Assembly (NCBI GenBank): GCA_041685355.1
Contig: JAWLFY010000016.1
Coordinates: 1-54,542, forward strand
Origin: JAWLFY01 sp041685355
GTDB lineage: Bacteria > Planctomycetota > Planctomycetia > Pirellulales > Pirellulaceae
Length of the DNA stretch: 54,542 bases
Reading direction: 5' to 3'
This document shows, one piece after another, positions 43,351 to 52,711 of this stretch. How positions within the stretch are numbered: the first letter of the stretch is position 1; every line of letters begins with the position of its first letter. Below the pieces are notes generated by a model. The model searched no databases. It had not been told where the DNA came from and was given only the letters and a program-made list of their open reading frames with translations. A program made the translations under genes and the position numbers.

Positions 43351-44445
43351 ATGAGACGGTCGGCGTTCACGGTGTTGGAGTTAATGATTTCGTTGGCGCT
43401 TCTCGGGGCGCTACTCGCGGTCGCCTGGTCGATTTTGGGCTCGTACCGGCTGTCGGAGCAACGTGGTTGGGACCAAGCGTACCGGATGCAGGTCGTCCGA
43501 ACCGTCCGCGAGTTGCTCGAGTCGGACGCCAATCACTGGAGCGGCGGTGAGCCGATCGCGACGTCGAATTCGGGAGGCCGTTTGGCGAACGGCGTTGGCG
43601 GGTCGAGTTCGGTTGGCGGGTCGAGTTCGGTTGGCGTGTCGCCACCCGGGATCGGGTCCGATCCGGAGGATTCGGCGTTGATCGGGGACGCGGACGGGTT
43701 TTCGGTCGTGATGCGACCGTCGATCGACCCGTTGCCGTGGCTCGAAAAGGTTACCGAGACCGAGCCGGACGCGTCGGCGGCATGGGCCGAAACGGTTTCG
43801 GGGGACACATCGGATCGCGCCCGACCGCTCGGGATTCGCGATTCGGTCCGGCTCAGCTATCGGCTATTCGACGAAGGGGAAAGTTTGGCGCCGACGCTCG
43901 GTGGGGGCGTTTCGGGACCTGGCGGCGGCGAATCGTTGATCGGGTCGGAAGCGGGGACCGGGTCGTCGACCGGTGGACGAAGGCGGCTGCGGCGACAGTT
44001 GGTGCCGACCGGGGAAGCGTCGGGATCAAGCGTATCTGGGAGTTCAGGATCGGTGGGGGACGACGCGATCGATCCGGATCGGGAGCTAACCGTCGAGGAC
44101 TTGTACCGGATCGACGAATCGGAGCGGGCCGAATCGACCGCCGCGATCGACACGGTTTGGGTCCGGCATCTGGTCGATGCCCGGTTTCGGTATAGCGACG
44201 GGGCGGAATGGCGAGACGAATGGGACGGGCGTTTGGGCGGCGGGTTACCGGTCGCGATCGAGTTGAGTTTCGATCACCCGCGGGCAAGCAGTCCCTACGC
44301 GGTCGAGCCCGCCCCGGGGGCGGGCGTGTCGGACGGAAGCGGTCCGACCGGCGGGAGCGGAGACGTCGGCGGTGATCTTGATGTCCGCGGCCGCGACGTG
44401 CGGATCGTGGTGTTGGTGCCGGGGGCGAAGGGGGGGGCGCCATGA
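43351..44445 (+). CDS. gspJ: Minor pseudopilin GspJ-like
   Basis: After the leader MRRSA the mature N-terminus FTVLELMISLALLGALLAVAW carries Glu at +5. GspJ-like features follow: QMQVVRTVRELLESD-type sequence, VRLSYRLF, and a C-terminal strand set ending VRIVVLVPG. The protein is longer (about 364 residues) than usual because of Gly/Ser-rich insertions, including 18-bp repeats encoding VGGSSS (nt ~43594-43645). Start ATG 43351 has GGAGG eight bases upstream; ATG 43309 overlaps the gspI stop but has no ribosome site and gives a long leader. The stop overlaps gspK. Confidence 0.85.
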   Translation: MRRSAFTVLELMISLALLGALLAVAWSILGSYRLSEQRGWDQAYRMQVVRTVRELLESDANHWSGGEPIATSNSGGRLANGVGGSSSVGGSSSVGVSPPGIGSDPEDSALIGDADGFSVVMRPSIDPLPWLEKVTETEPDASAAWAETVSGDTSDRARPLGIRDSVRLSYRLFDEGESLAPTLGGGVSGPGGGESLIGSEAGTGSSTGGRRRLRRQLVPTGEASGSSVSGSSGSVGDDAIDPDRELTVEDLYRIDESERAESTAAIDTVWVRHLVDARFRYSDGAEWRDEWDGRLGGGLPVAIELSFDHPRASSPYAVEPAPGAGVSDGSGPTGGSGDVGGDLDVRGRDVRIVVLVPGAKGGAP

Positions 44446-46139
44446 CGAGGTATCGAGCTCGTCGGGGGATGGCGTTGGTCGTGGTGATGGTGACGGTGAT
44501 CCTGGTCGCGTTGGCGGCGTACGGGTTCAATCACCAAATGACCGAAGCTTATCGGGCGAGCCGGGTACAGACCGAACGGGCCCAAGCCCGGTTGGCGGCG
44601 CTGAGCGGGGTCGACGCGATGCGGTCGCTCGCCGGGATGCCGACGGCCGAACGGGAACGCTTGATCGCGTCGGGTTCGGCGAGGTTCCGACGATCGATCG
44701 AGGAGGACGGCGAGTCGGGGAACGGTGTCGCGACGGGAGGGGAAACGTCGGGCGGTTGGTCGTTCGTCGTGATCTCGCCTCGCGTCGATTCCGATTCGGG
44801 GTTCGATTCGTTGTCGACGCTCCCGTGGCGGGTGGGTTGGTTGAGCGAGTCGGCAAAGCTAAACATCGAGACGCTTCGGCTCCAAGAGGCACGGTTCCCG
44901 GGACACGCCAGGCAGGCGCTGTTGAACTTGCCCGACGCGACGCCCGAACGGGTCGATCGGTTCCTGCGTTCGTACGGGATCGTTTCGCGTTCGTCGGGCG
45001 ACGGAGGGGGCGGGATCACGGCCGCCGATCGGCTCGGTGCAAGCGGCGCGGCGTCGCCCGGATTGAGCGATGCGGATGCCGAGGCCGGGCGCGCCGAGGG
45101 GCTGAATTGGCTGTGGACCGGTGGCGACTGGGACCACAATTACCGGCTCGGGCCGCTCGAGCAGGCGATGCTGGCCCGTTCGCGTGGCGACATCGGTGCC
45201 GGCGGCGGTTCGTCGGATCGGAACGGGTCGGGAGGTAGCGGGTCGGGTGCCGTGGAGAGTCCGAGGGGTTGGCGGAATTTCGTCACCGAGCGGAGCGGGC
45301 GGCGGAACGTGAACCGATCGGGACAGCCGCGGATATTTTTGAACGGCAGTGACTTAGCCGGACTTCACCGCCGGTTGTCGTCGATCTGGCCGCGGGAGTG
45401 GGCCGACTTCGTGATCTTGGCTCGGCAGTTCGGCGTGTCGCGTGGCGGTGGGCGATCCGACGAGTCGCGTGAATTTCCCGGGGACCGATTGAGCGAAGGG
45501 GCCGGCGAAGGGGCTGCGGTCGACCTGACGCGCCCGCCGCGGTATCGGCTCGACAGCCCGCTCGAGCTGGTCGGTGCTCGGGTTCGTATCGAACGGGACG
45601 GGGCCGACCCGGAGTGGCGGGAGAGTCCTTTTCAAGATGCGGCCGGGGGCAACGGTGATTATCTTGAACGGTTGGTGGATGAGGTCACGACCGACGCGAA
45701 CGCGATTTTGGAGGGCCAGATCGACATCAACGTCGCGCCCCGCGCGGTGTTGTTGGGGATCCCAGGGATGACGCCCGAGTTGGCAGACCGAATCGCCGCC
45801 GCCCGTCGCTCGCCACCGCCGGCGGCGAGCACGCGAGACACCGTGGCGTGGCTGGCCCGCGAGGGGGTGGTCGAGGTGACGACGCTTCGTGATTGGTTGC
45901 CGTGGATCACGGTGGGGGGCGAGTGTTGGTCGGCGCAGGTGATCGGGTACCGGGACGCGATCAGCCCGTCGTTTCGCTGCACGGTCGTGATCGACGGCCG
46001 AGGCGAGCGTCCCGTGATCCGCGATTTTCGGCGCTGGGATCATTGGGGCCGCGGGTTTGATGTCAGCCAATTCGACGGCAGCCGATTCGAATCGGCGGGA
46101 GCGTCGGGAAGTCCCGCCGGCGGGACTGACACCCTTTGA
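44442..46139 (+). CDS. gspK: Minor pseudopilin GspK-like
   Basis: The 565-residue product begins MTRYRARRGMALVVVMVTVILVALAAYGF, a GspK-type leader with Gly-Met-Ala-Leu-Val in place of the Phe/Glu motif. The helical SAM-like domain shows NVAPRAVLLGIPGMTPELADRIAAARR and VAWLAREGVVEVTTLRDWLPWITVGG. GspK forms the tip with GspI and GspJ. Ser/Gly-rich insertions occur at residues ~180-210 and ~240-280. ATGA overlap with gspJ; the next start is some 34 bp after the stop. Confidence 0.87.
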   Translation: MTRYRARRGMALVVVMVTVILVALAAYGFNHQMTEAYRASRVQTERAQARLAALSGVDAMRSLAGMPTAERERLIASGSARFRRSIEEDGESGNGVATGGETSGGWSFVVISPRVDSDSGFDSLSTLPWRVGWLSESAKLNIETLRLQEARFPGHARQALLNLPDATPERVDRFLRSYGIVSRSSGDGGGGITAADRLGASGAASPGLSDADAEAGRAEGLNWLWTGGDWDHNYRLGPLEQAMLARSRGDIGAGGGSSDRNGSGGSGSGAVESPRGWRNFVTERSGRRNVNRSGQPRIFLNGSDLAGLHRRLSSIWPREWADFVILARQFGVSRGGGRSDESREFPGDRLSEGAGEGAAVDLTRPPRYRLDSPLELVGARVRIERDGADPEWRESPFQDAAGGNGDYLERLVDEVTTDANAILEGQIDINVAPRAVLLGIPGMTPELADRIAAARRSPPPAASTRDTVAWLAREGVVEVTTLRDWLPWITVGGECWSAQVIGYRDAISPSFRCTVVIDGRGERPVIRDFRRWDHWGRGFDVSQFDGSRFESAGASGSPAGGTDTL

Positions 46140-46172
46140 CACCGGCGGATCCGAGTTACCTTGAACCGAACC

Positions 46173-47717
46173 ATGAAGAGATTGAACGAGATGCGGCTTC
46201 CGGTATTCCCCCGACTCCGCGGGACGCGGACACAACGCGGTGCGGGCCGCGGCCCGCTCGTGGTGACGACGTGGGGCAAGCAGCAGATCGATTTCTTGGT
46301 CGTCACCCGACGGGGCGATGCGGTCCGGCCGCTGCAACGTGGGCGGATCGAGCGGGAGGAGGATCGCGAGCCGCTCGAACAGTTGGCGGAGCATCTCCGG
46401 GCGGACGACCAGAAGGCACAGCGGTTGTTGGTTTTGCTTCCCCGCGCCGAGCTCGACATGTCGGCGGTCGAGGTACCGGCAACGGACGACAACGAATTGC
46501 CGACGCTGGTGCAAATGGAGATCGACCAGAGTGTCGGGGAGAACGACCGCGAGGTCGTCGTCGACTTTATCCGATCGGCGCCGGTGGTGGTTCCCGACGG
46601 GGACGGGGAGGAAGGGCCGCCGTCGGTCACCCGAGCGATCGCGTATTGGATGTTCGTCGAGGACCGGGACCGACTCCGTCAAACGGCGGAGGCAGCCGGG
46701 TTTCGGCTTGAAGCGATTTCCGCCCGACAGCTCGGGCCGCTGTCGGTGCTGGAGTCCCAGCAGGTGTTGTGTGAACCGTTATCGGTCGTGATCGCGTTCT
46801 ACACGGGCGAAATCGAGTTCAGCTTTTTTCGCGGGACCCAAGTCGTTTTCTTGCGGTCGGTGCGGGTGTCGAGCCAGGAGGTCGACGCGCTCGCCGAGCA
46901 GATTCAAACCGAGATCCGTCGCACGGCGTCGCTGACCGGTTTTGGCGGCCCGGGCGAACCGGTCGATCTGGTCTTGTTGGCGCGGGGTGACGTCGGGCCG
47001 GCCGGGGGCGAGCTTGCGCGGGAACTGCTCGCGGAGTCGTTGACGGCGCGGGTGATCGGTTCGCACGGCCCGGTGCGGTCCGACGCGATCGACGAGGACC
47101 CGGTGTTGTGGGGGGCCGCGTCGGATCTGTTACTCGGCAAGCTGCCGGTGGACATGGTCTCGCCGAAGGTGTCGCCGGTTCCGCCGAACCCGCTGTACCG
47201 TCGGGTGGCGATCGCGGCCGCGGCGGTCATCGCGGTGGCGATCGCCGGTTACTTCTTGATCGCGGACGTCCGCGAATTGGAACGGCAGGTCGAGGAGCGG
47301 CGTGGCGAAGTGGAGGAGACGACCCGGGTGACGGCGAAGCTTCAAGAGAAGTCGGACGAGGCGAGGTTCGTCCGCCAGTGGCTCGAGGATCAGGTCGATT
47401 GGCTCGATCGGCTGCGGCGGGTTTCGGCCGAGTTCCCAGACGGGAGGACGGCGAACGTACGACGCCTCGCGGCGACCGCGACCGACGGGGGCGGGCGGTT
47501 CGATTTGTCGGTCCAGGTCAAGGACCCCGAGGCGGTCGCGGGTCTCGAAGAGCGATTGCGTGAGGCCGGATTCATCGTTTCGAGCGCGCAGATCAGCGAG
47601 CAGAGCGGGGGCGAGGAATATCCGTGGCAGTTCGACACGCGGATCGGGTTTCGGGTGACGCCGACTGAGGAGCGGGAAGAGGCCGAGTCGTTCGTTTCGA
47701 AAGAGGTCCCCGAATGA
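46173..47717 (+). CDS. GspL/PilM-like actin-fold protein with C-terminal PilN-like helix
   Basis: Residues ~25-340 show the ATPase-like fold of GspL/PilM (TWGKQQIDFLVV, LLVLLPRAELDM, LVQMEIDQSVGENDREVVVDFI, VIAFYTGEIEFSFFRGTQVVFLRSVRV and EIRRTASLTGFGGPGEPVDLVLLA). A membrane helix follows (RRVAIAAAAVIAVAIAGYFLIADV), then coiled coil and a periplasmic ferredoxin-like region. This unites PilM and PilN functions in one chain, as GspL does. It links the cytoplasmic ATPase with the pseudopilus. ATG 46173 was taken; a TTG at 46161 is possible. The stop overlaps the next gene (ATGA). Confidence 0.83.
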   Translation: MKRLNEMRLPVFPRLRGTRTQRGAGRGPLVVTTWGKQQIDFLVVTRRGDAVRPLQRGRIEREEDREPLEQLAEHLRADDQKAQRLLVLLPRAELDMSAVEVPATDDNELPTLVQMEIDQSVGENDREVVVDFIRSAPVVVPDGDGEEGPPSVTRAIAYWMFVEDRDRLRQTAEAAGFRLEAISARQLGPLSVLESQQVLCEPLSVVIAFYTGEIEFSFFRGTQVVFLRSVRVSSQEVDALAEQIQTEIRRTASLTGFGGPGEPVDLVLLARGDVGPAGGELARELLAESLTARVIGSHGPVRSDAIDEDPVLWGAASDLLLGKLPVDMVSPKVSPVPPNPLYRRVAIAAAAVIAVAIAGYFLIADVRELERQVEERRGEVEETTRVTAKLQEKSDEARFVRQWLEDQVDWLDRLRRVSAEFPDGRTANVRRLAATATDGGGRFDLSVQVKDPEAVAGLEERLREAGFIVSSAQISEQSGGEEYPWQFDTRIGFRVTPTEEREEAESFVSKEVPE

Positions 47718-48673
47718 ATCGCCGCACGCTGTTGCTGGCCCTGGCGGCCGCCGCGATCGGCGGGCTTTACGTTCTCGATGTGGCCTACCGTTCGTGGATC
47801 GAAGAACCGACCGGACGGCTGGAAGGTCAGCTTGCCGCCGCCGAGAAGGAGCTGTCCGATTTGCAAGCCGAACAGGTCGCGAGCCGCCGGTTAACGGGAC
47901 GGCTCGACGACTACGCCGCCCGCGCGCTTCCGTACGATCCCGAACTGGCGCGGTCGCACTATCGGGAGTGGTTGCTCGGGTTGATCGAGCGATTCGAGAT
48001 GAAGTCGGCTTCGGTCAACGCGGAATCGCCCCGCGAGATCCCGATGCGGGGACGCGTCGACCGACGTCAGCGGCGGGCGATCGGGCACACCATCCGCTAC
48101 ACCGCTCGCGGCCGCACGACGCTCGACCGGTTCGTCGAGTTCTTACACGCGTTCGAGCGTTCGGCACAGCTACACAAATTGCTCAGCTTCACGCTCAGCC
48201 CGTTGGGCAACGGCAGTCAGCTCGACGTGACGATGTCGATCGAGGCGTTGTCGCTGCAGGCGACCGATCGCGAAGAGGCGCTGTCGGATTGGGTCCGAAC
48301 GGACGATTCGATGCCGCCCGCGGCAGGGCTCACCGAGCTGGTTCGTCGCAACGTGTTCGCCCGAGGGTTCTCTCAGTCACTTGCGGGTGTCCGCTTGCAG
48401 GCGATCACGAAAAACCGCGCGGGGACCCGCCAGGCTTGGTTCGCCACCGGCAACTCGAAGGAGACGCAGATCGTCTCCGGTGGCGAGACGCTCGAACTAC
48501 CGTTGCATTCGGTCGAAGTCGAACAGGTCGAGGCCGATCGGGCGCGGATCCGCGTGCAAGGGATGCCGGTGTGGCTCGATCTCGGCAAGACTTTGGGGCA
48601 GGTCCTCGATCCGACCGGGATGTCTGGAGCGGACGAGGAGAGCGAACCGACCCCGGAGGCTGAGCCAGGATGA
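47714..48673 (+). CDS. GspM/PilO-like inner-membrane protein
   Basis: The 319-residue product starts MNRRTLLLALAAAAIGGLYVLDVAYRSW, a single membrane anchor, then coiled coil (LEGQLAAAEKELSDLQAEQV) and a periplasmic region with a PilO-like ferredoxin pattern (IRYTARGRTTLDRFVEFLHAFERSAQLHKLLSFTLSPLG). After residue ~190 an additional domain (residues 195-305) with LQAITKNRAG...WFATGNSKE resembles a PilP- or GspC-type HR domain, which usually contacts the secretin. That resemblance is weak and inferred. Overlaps both neighbours by 4 bp. Confidence 0.7.
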   Translation: MNRRTLLLALAAAAIGGLYVLDVAYRSWIEEPTGRLEGQLAAAEKELSDLQAEQVASRRLTGRLDDYAARALPYDPELARSHYREWLLGLIERFEMKSASVNAESPREIPMRGRVDRRQRRAIGHTIRYTARGRTTLDRFVEFLHAFERSAQLHKLLSFTLSPLGNGSQLDVTMSIEALSLQATDREEALSDWVRTDDSMPPAAGLTELVRRNVFARGFSQSLAGVRLQAITKNRAGTRQAWFATGNSKETQIVSGGETLELPLHSVEVEQVEADRARIRVQGMPVWLDLGKTLGQVLDPTGMSGADEESEPTPEAEPG

Positions 48674-49410
48674 CCCCGCGACCCACCGACACGATTCGTT
48701 TATTCCTCATCGCCGCCGGGGTGCTGATCGTTTCGCTCGATTCGGCGACGCCCGCTTGGGGGCAACTGTTTGGGGAACGAACGACCGGGCAACCGTTGCA
48801 AATGCGTAGCGGGCCGGGAAGAACGGGCGGCGGAGGGGGTGGTGAGGAGACCGTCGGGACGATCCAAGGGGACGATCGGTTTCTCCGCGAGAACCGTGCC
48901 CGCGGCGAGTTCGTCGGTTCCGATCGACGGAGCACTCAAGGGTTCATCGGAAGTCAGCAAGCGCTCGGTAGCGGTCGGGTACGAGCCGCGACCGAGTCGC
49001 TTCAGCCCCCGGAAGATACTTCCGCGCGGGTCAATCGCCCGTTACCCCCGCTTCCCGAAGGGGAAATCCAGTATCCGAAGTTGGTGCTCGGCGAAGAATT
49101 CACGGATCCCGGTCCGGGCTCGGGGGAAGCCCCTTCGGCCTCCGGGGCGGTTCTCCCGCCGCCCCGCCCGGCGCCGGAAATCGAGGAACGATTGCGTCGG
49201 CACACCGGCGGCGTCATCCGCGTGTACCGCGACGGGGAGCGGGCGATCTTGGAGGGGACCGTTTCGAGTCGGGAGGTGGCGGAGCGGCTAAAACTGATCG
49301 CGTCGTTCGAGCCGCGGGTGTACCGCGTCGAAGACCGGTTGCGAATCGACGGGGACGGCCCGAGCGGCGAGCGGCGTCAGTTTCGCGGGTCAGCCCGCGA
49401 CGGAAAGTGA
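48670..49410 (+). CDS. Exported BON-domain-like protein, last gene of the secretion operon
   Basis: The 246-residue product has a signal-like N-terminus (IRLFLIAAGVLIVSLDSATPAWG), a Gly/Ser/Pro-rich middle that looks disordered, and a C-terminal BON-like fold: IEERLRRHTGGVIRVYRDGERAILEGTVSSREVAERLKLIASFEPRVYRVEDRLRI. BON domains bind membranes or proteins; secretin N-domains have a related shape. It could link the pseudopilus to the outer membrane (inference). Its start overlaps the previous stop, and the 3' end overlaps the convergent ABC gene by 34 bp. Confidence 0.75.
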   Translation: MTPRPTDTIRLFLIAAGVLIVSLDSATPAWGQLFGERTTGQPLQMRSGPGRTGGGGGGEETVGTIQGDDRFLRENRARGEFVGSDRRSTQGFIGSQQALGSGRVRAATESLQPPEDTSARVNRPLPPLPEGEIQYPKLVLGEEFTDPGPGSGEAPSASGAVLPPPRPAPEIEERLRRHTGGVIRVYRDGERAILEGTVSSREVAERLKLIASFEPRVYRVEDRLRIDGDGPSGERRQFRGSARDGK

Positions 49411-50069
49411 TCGGTGTCGCCGGGGACGATCTTTCCGCCTCGAATCTCGACCCGTCGCGTGCCCACGCGATCCGCCTGAGCCCGATCGTGCGTGACCCAC
49501 ACGAACGCACGCGACACATCCGGTTCGTTGATCCAACGATCGACAAACGACTCGACGTGACGGGTCGTCTCGACATCGAGCGCCGCGGTCGGCTCGTCGA
49601 GCAGCAACACGTCGGGACGTAGCCCGGTGGCGCGTAGCAGCGCGACGAGCTGAAGTTCGCCACCCGACAGGTCGCGACACGAACGCGACAGAAAGTTCGC
49701 GTCACGGCCGAACGACCGCAGTTCGCCGACAACCCGGTCGCGGTCAAACCGACGTTCGCGATTCACCCGATACCGAAACGGCTCCCGAAGCGTCTCCAGC
49801 ACCGACGACTCACCGAGCGACGGTTGTTGGTGAAGGTAGATCACCCGAGATCGGTAGCGGGGCACGTGTGGGCCGCCGATCCGACGTCCCCGGAAGTGGA
49901 TCACGCCTCGGTCGACCCCGTCTAGCATCGAGACGGCGCGGAGCAGCAACGACTTGCCGCTACCGGTCGGGCCGACGATCGCGATCCGATCCCGGGCGTC
50001 GATCCGAAACTCGCTCACCTCCAGCAGCGCGGTGCCGTCCACCGTACGTCGCAAGCCTTCCGCGCGCAC
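49377..50069 (-). CDS. ABC transporter ATP-binding protein without a neighbouring permease
   Basis: The ATPase has Walker A GPTGSGKS, signature LSGGELQ, Walker B DVLLLDEPTAALD and H-loop VTHD. The order with YLHQQPSL resembles FetA/YbbL or phosphate-type importers. Start is uncertain: a GTG at 50069 with GAGGAA upstream gives a normal ABC length (230 residues). A GTG at 50186 overlaps the DUF1592 stop (GTGA) but would add 39 residues made of 18-bp repeats (SGCEERSGCEE). No membrane partner is in the window. Its 3' end overlaps the secretion-operon BON gene. Confidence 0.85.
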   Translation of the reverse strand: MRAEGLRRTVDGTALLEVSEFRIDARDRIAIVGPTGSGKSLLLRAVSMLDGVDRGVIHFRGRRIGGPHVPRYRSRVIYLHQQPSLGESSVLETLREPFRYRVNRERRFDRDRVVGELRSFGRDANFLSRSCRDLSGGELQLVALLRATGLRPDVLLLDEPTAALDVETTRHVESFVDRWINEPDVSRAFVWVTHDRAQADRVGTRRVEIRGGKIVPGDTDHFPSRADPRN

Positions 50070-50071
50070 GA

Positions 50072-50125
50072 GTTCCTCGCATCCAGAGCGTTCCTCGCAT
50101 CCAGAGCTTTCCTCGCACCCAGAGG
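50072..50125 (+). repeat. 18-bp tandem repeat at the N-terminal side of the ABC gene, three copies
   Basis: GTTCCTCGCATCCAGAGC units at 50072-50089 and 50090-50107, with a degenerate third from 50108. They lie immediately upstream of the preferred ABC start and within the longer possible frame. Confidence 0.8.
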
Positions 50126-50182
50126 GTTCGTCACCGCCAGATGGTTGGTCGCGGCCGGAAGGAGACGTGACGTGGCCGTGGT

Positions 50183-52699
50183 TCACTCGGACGGGTGTCC
50201 CGTCTCGGGATCGTCCGCGGAGTCACGGGCGACACGGCCAGCGGCGCCGGCTTCTTCGGTCGCCGCCGCGACGGCGATCCGCACGATCAGCTCGCGGACG
50301 TGATAGCCCGACGACGTGAACGCCTCGGTCAACTCGCCTGACAACCCGGAACGGTAGGCCCCGATCGGCTGCTTCGTTAAGAATTCGAACATCCGTTCGA
50401 CGAAGTTGCGGGCGGTCTCGTGGTGTTCGACCAGTTGCCCGGCCAATTCGACCGCGTTTTGAAATCGGATCGGTTCGCCCTGTGACGGCCGGTAGGTTCC
50501 GCTCGCGTCGATCGGGCCCCCCGGTTCACGCTCCCGGTATCGGCCAACCGCGTCGTAGTTTTCCAGCGCGAATCCCAACGGGTTGATCATCCCGTGGCAA
50601 TTCTGGCAGCTGTCAGGCTTCGTTTGCTCGGCTACCCGCTGGCGTGTCGTCATGTCGGGCAGCATCGACGCGTCGACCAACTCGATCGCGTCGGGCGGGC
50701 TGCGAAGCGTCCGCCCGAGGATCCCGCGGGCGAGGAACACGCCGCGATGGATCGGCGAGGTCTCTTTCGTGTGCGCAAACGTCGACATCAAGAACGGGTG
50801 GGTCAAGATCCCGGCCCGCGGCTCGCCGTCGACTTCGACCGGACGGAAGTCGTCGTCGTCCGGAGTCTGCAAACCGAGAAACTCCGCCATCCGAGGGTTG
50901 ACCCACATTTCGTCCGAACGGAACAGCTCGCGGAAGTCGGAGTCCTCGCCCCAAACCGTCGCCTCGACGAACCGCAACAACGATCGTTCCAAGTCGACGA
51001 CCAGCCGGGAGTCGAACTCGGGGAAGTGCTCCGGGTCTTTCGACAAATCGTACGGCTGGTCGAGTCGGAGCCAGTGACGGAAGAATTCGAGCGACTTCGT
51101 CCGAGCTCGGGGGTCATCGAGAAGGCGTCTCGCGTGTCGTTCGACCTGTTCGCGAGTGTGCAGTTCTCCGTCGCGTGCGGCCTTCAGCAATCCCCCGTCG
51201 GGCAGACCGTCACAGATCGTCAGCGCGAGCCGCGTCGCGATCGTGAAATCGCGATGCCCCTCGGCGGCACCCTCCACTCCGTCATAATCGTCCTGCGTAC
51301 CGGCGAAAACCTGCAAGCCGGGGTACAGGAAGCGGGGCGACTTGAGTGCCAAGATGACGACGCGTTTGATCGCCTTGTTGACGTTCTCTTCGTCGGCGAA
51401 ATGGCGTTCGACGTAACGGTCCCGTTCGTCGTCGCTCAACCGGCCCCGGAACGCTCGCTCGACGAAGTCCTTCGCAAACGACTTCGCTTTCTTTCGGCGG
51501 TGCTCCGCTTGTTCATCTCGATCGATCCCGGCGAGCGAATCGAGGTGTTCGATCACGCCGTTGGCGGTCTCGATCGCGGCGAACGTCGTCGCCTCGGCCC
51601 AATCCTTCGTGACACGCGTCCCCCGCTCATACCCGGTGCTCCGATCGTCGGGCGGGAAAGGGGTTGAGACGACGAACACCGGGGGGAACTCCCCGAGTCG
51701 CAGATGGTGCGTCGGGATCGGCTCGCGGACCCCGTCCGGCGGCTGCCAGCTTAGCCGCACGGCCGCCGACGGGTCCTTCCGTTTGTGGAAGTCGATTCGA
51801 AGCGGATACGTTCGACCGCCGAGCAAGAACACCGATTCGACGTGATCCGTTTTGTCACCCGAGCGGACCCAGCCGTCGAGCAACGGGGCGTCCGGGTCGT
51901 TGAGCCATAGCTTTACCCCGTTCTCGCTGTACAACCGGATCTCGTACTGCCCGGTCCGTTCGACGAACAGGCCCCCTTCCCAGCGGATCGAAAACTCTTC
52001 GTCGTCCTCGAAGTCGTCCTCCGGTTCGGGCACGCCCTCGCCGAAGTCGAAATCGATGAGCGGGTCGGTTCGCTCGACAACTTGGTGCTTACGATCCAGG
52101 CTTCGTGACTTGAAATACGTCGCGGCCAATCCGCGTCCGGCCGAACCGACGGTCGCGGCTTCGGCGTCTCCCTCTTCGAACTTCGCGTCTCCCTCTTCGG
52201 ACTTCGCGTCATCAGAATCGGCAGCTCGCGGCTTGGGGGGACGCCGGAACGACTGCACCAGATCGGTGACGGCGTTTCGGTACTGGGGGACGGTCAGCCG
52301 GGACAGTTCGATCCGTGCCGCCTGCCGATCCCGCCGCGCTTGGTCGCTGTAGAAGCGACGGTGGACGAACGCCGCGACGTCGCGGGCGTCTTTGCCGGTA
52401 CACGCCTCGGGGTCTTCCTCCGGCATCGTCGCGTCGATGATCTCGACCAACCGGCCGACGGGATGATCACCCGCCAAGGGATCCGGGTAATACGCTTCGG
52501 TCCCCTGACCGTCGCCGCCGTGACAGCGGGCGCACTGGTCCGCGAACAGCTTCTCGCCCCGCTCCACGTTTGGCGATTCGTCGGCCAAGTTTGGCGACTC
52601 CTCTGCCGAAACCGGGCCGGAAACGGACGCGATCAACAGGGCGGCGATCACGCCGAGCGTGGCGGGACGCCTGGCGCGTTTTCGTTTCGTCGAATGCAT
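50183..52699 (-). CDS. Planctomycete cytochrome-c-type protein, DUF1587/PA14/DUF1592/1588/1585
   Basis: The 838-residue product has a signal peptide (LGVIAALLIASVSGPVSA), a cytochrome c motif CARCHGG (residues ~55-61), DUF1587 (RLTVPQYRNAVTDLV), a PA14-like sugar-binding insertion (GLAATYFKSRSLDRKHQ, YEIRLYSENGVKLWLND), DUF1595 (RAFRGRLSDDERDRYV), DUF1592, and DUF1588/1585 with a second CQNCHG and NPLGFALENYDAVGRYR. Such proteins are abundant in planctomycetes and are thought to act in the periplasm, possibly in polysaccharide degradation. Co-directional with DUF1552 (12-bp gap). Confidence 0.93.
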   Translation of the reverse strand: MHSTKRKRARRPATLGVIAALLIASVSGPVSAEESPNLADESPNVERGEKLFADQCARCHGGDGQGTEAYYPDPLAGDHPVGRLVEIIDATMPEEDPEACTGKDARDVAAFVHRRFYSDQARRDRQAARIELSRLTVPQYRNAVTDLVQSFRRPPKPRAADSDDAKSEEGDAKFEEGDAEAATVGSAGRGLAATYFKSRSLDRKHQVVERTDPLIDFDFGEGVPEPEDDFEDDEEFSIRWEGGLFVERTGQYEIRLYSENGVKLWLNDPDAPLLDGWVRSGDKTDHVESVFLLGGRTYPLRIDFHKRKDPSAAVRLSWQPPDGVREPIPTHHLRLGEFPPVFVVSTPFPPDDRSTGYERGTRVTKDWAEATTFAAIETANGVIEHLDSLAGIDRDEQAEHRRKKAKSFAKDFVERAFRGRLSDDERDRYVERHFADEENVNKAIKRVVILALKSPRFLYPGLQVFAGTQDDYDGVEGAAEGHRDFTIATRLALTICDGLPDGGLLKAARDGELHTREQVERHARRLLDDPRARTKSLEFFRHWLRLDQPYDLSKDPEHFPEFDSRLVVDLERSLLRFVEATVWGEDSDFRELFRSDEMWVNPRMAEFLGLQTPDDDDFRPVEVDGEPRAGILTHPFLMSTFAHTKETSPIHRGVFLARGILGRTLRSPPDAIELVDASMLPDMTTRQRVAEQTKPDSCQNCHGMINPLGFALENYDAVGRYREREPGGPIDASGTYRPSQGEPIRFQNAVELAGQLVEHHETARNFVERMFEFLTKQPIGAYRSGLSGELTEAFTSSGYHVRELIVRIAVAAATEEAGAAGRVARDSADDPETGHPSE

Positions 52700-52711
52700 C
52701 GTGTCGTCCGA

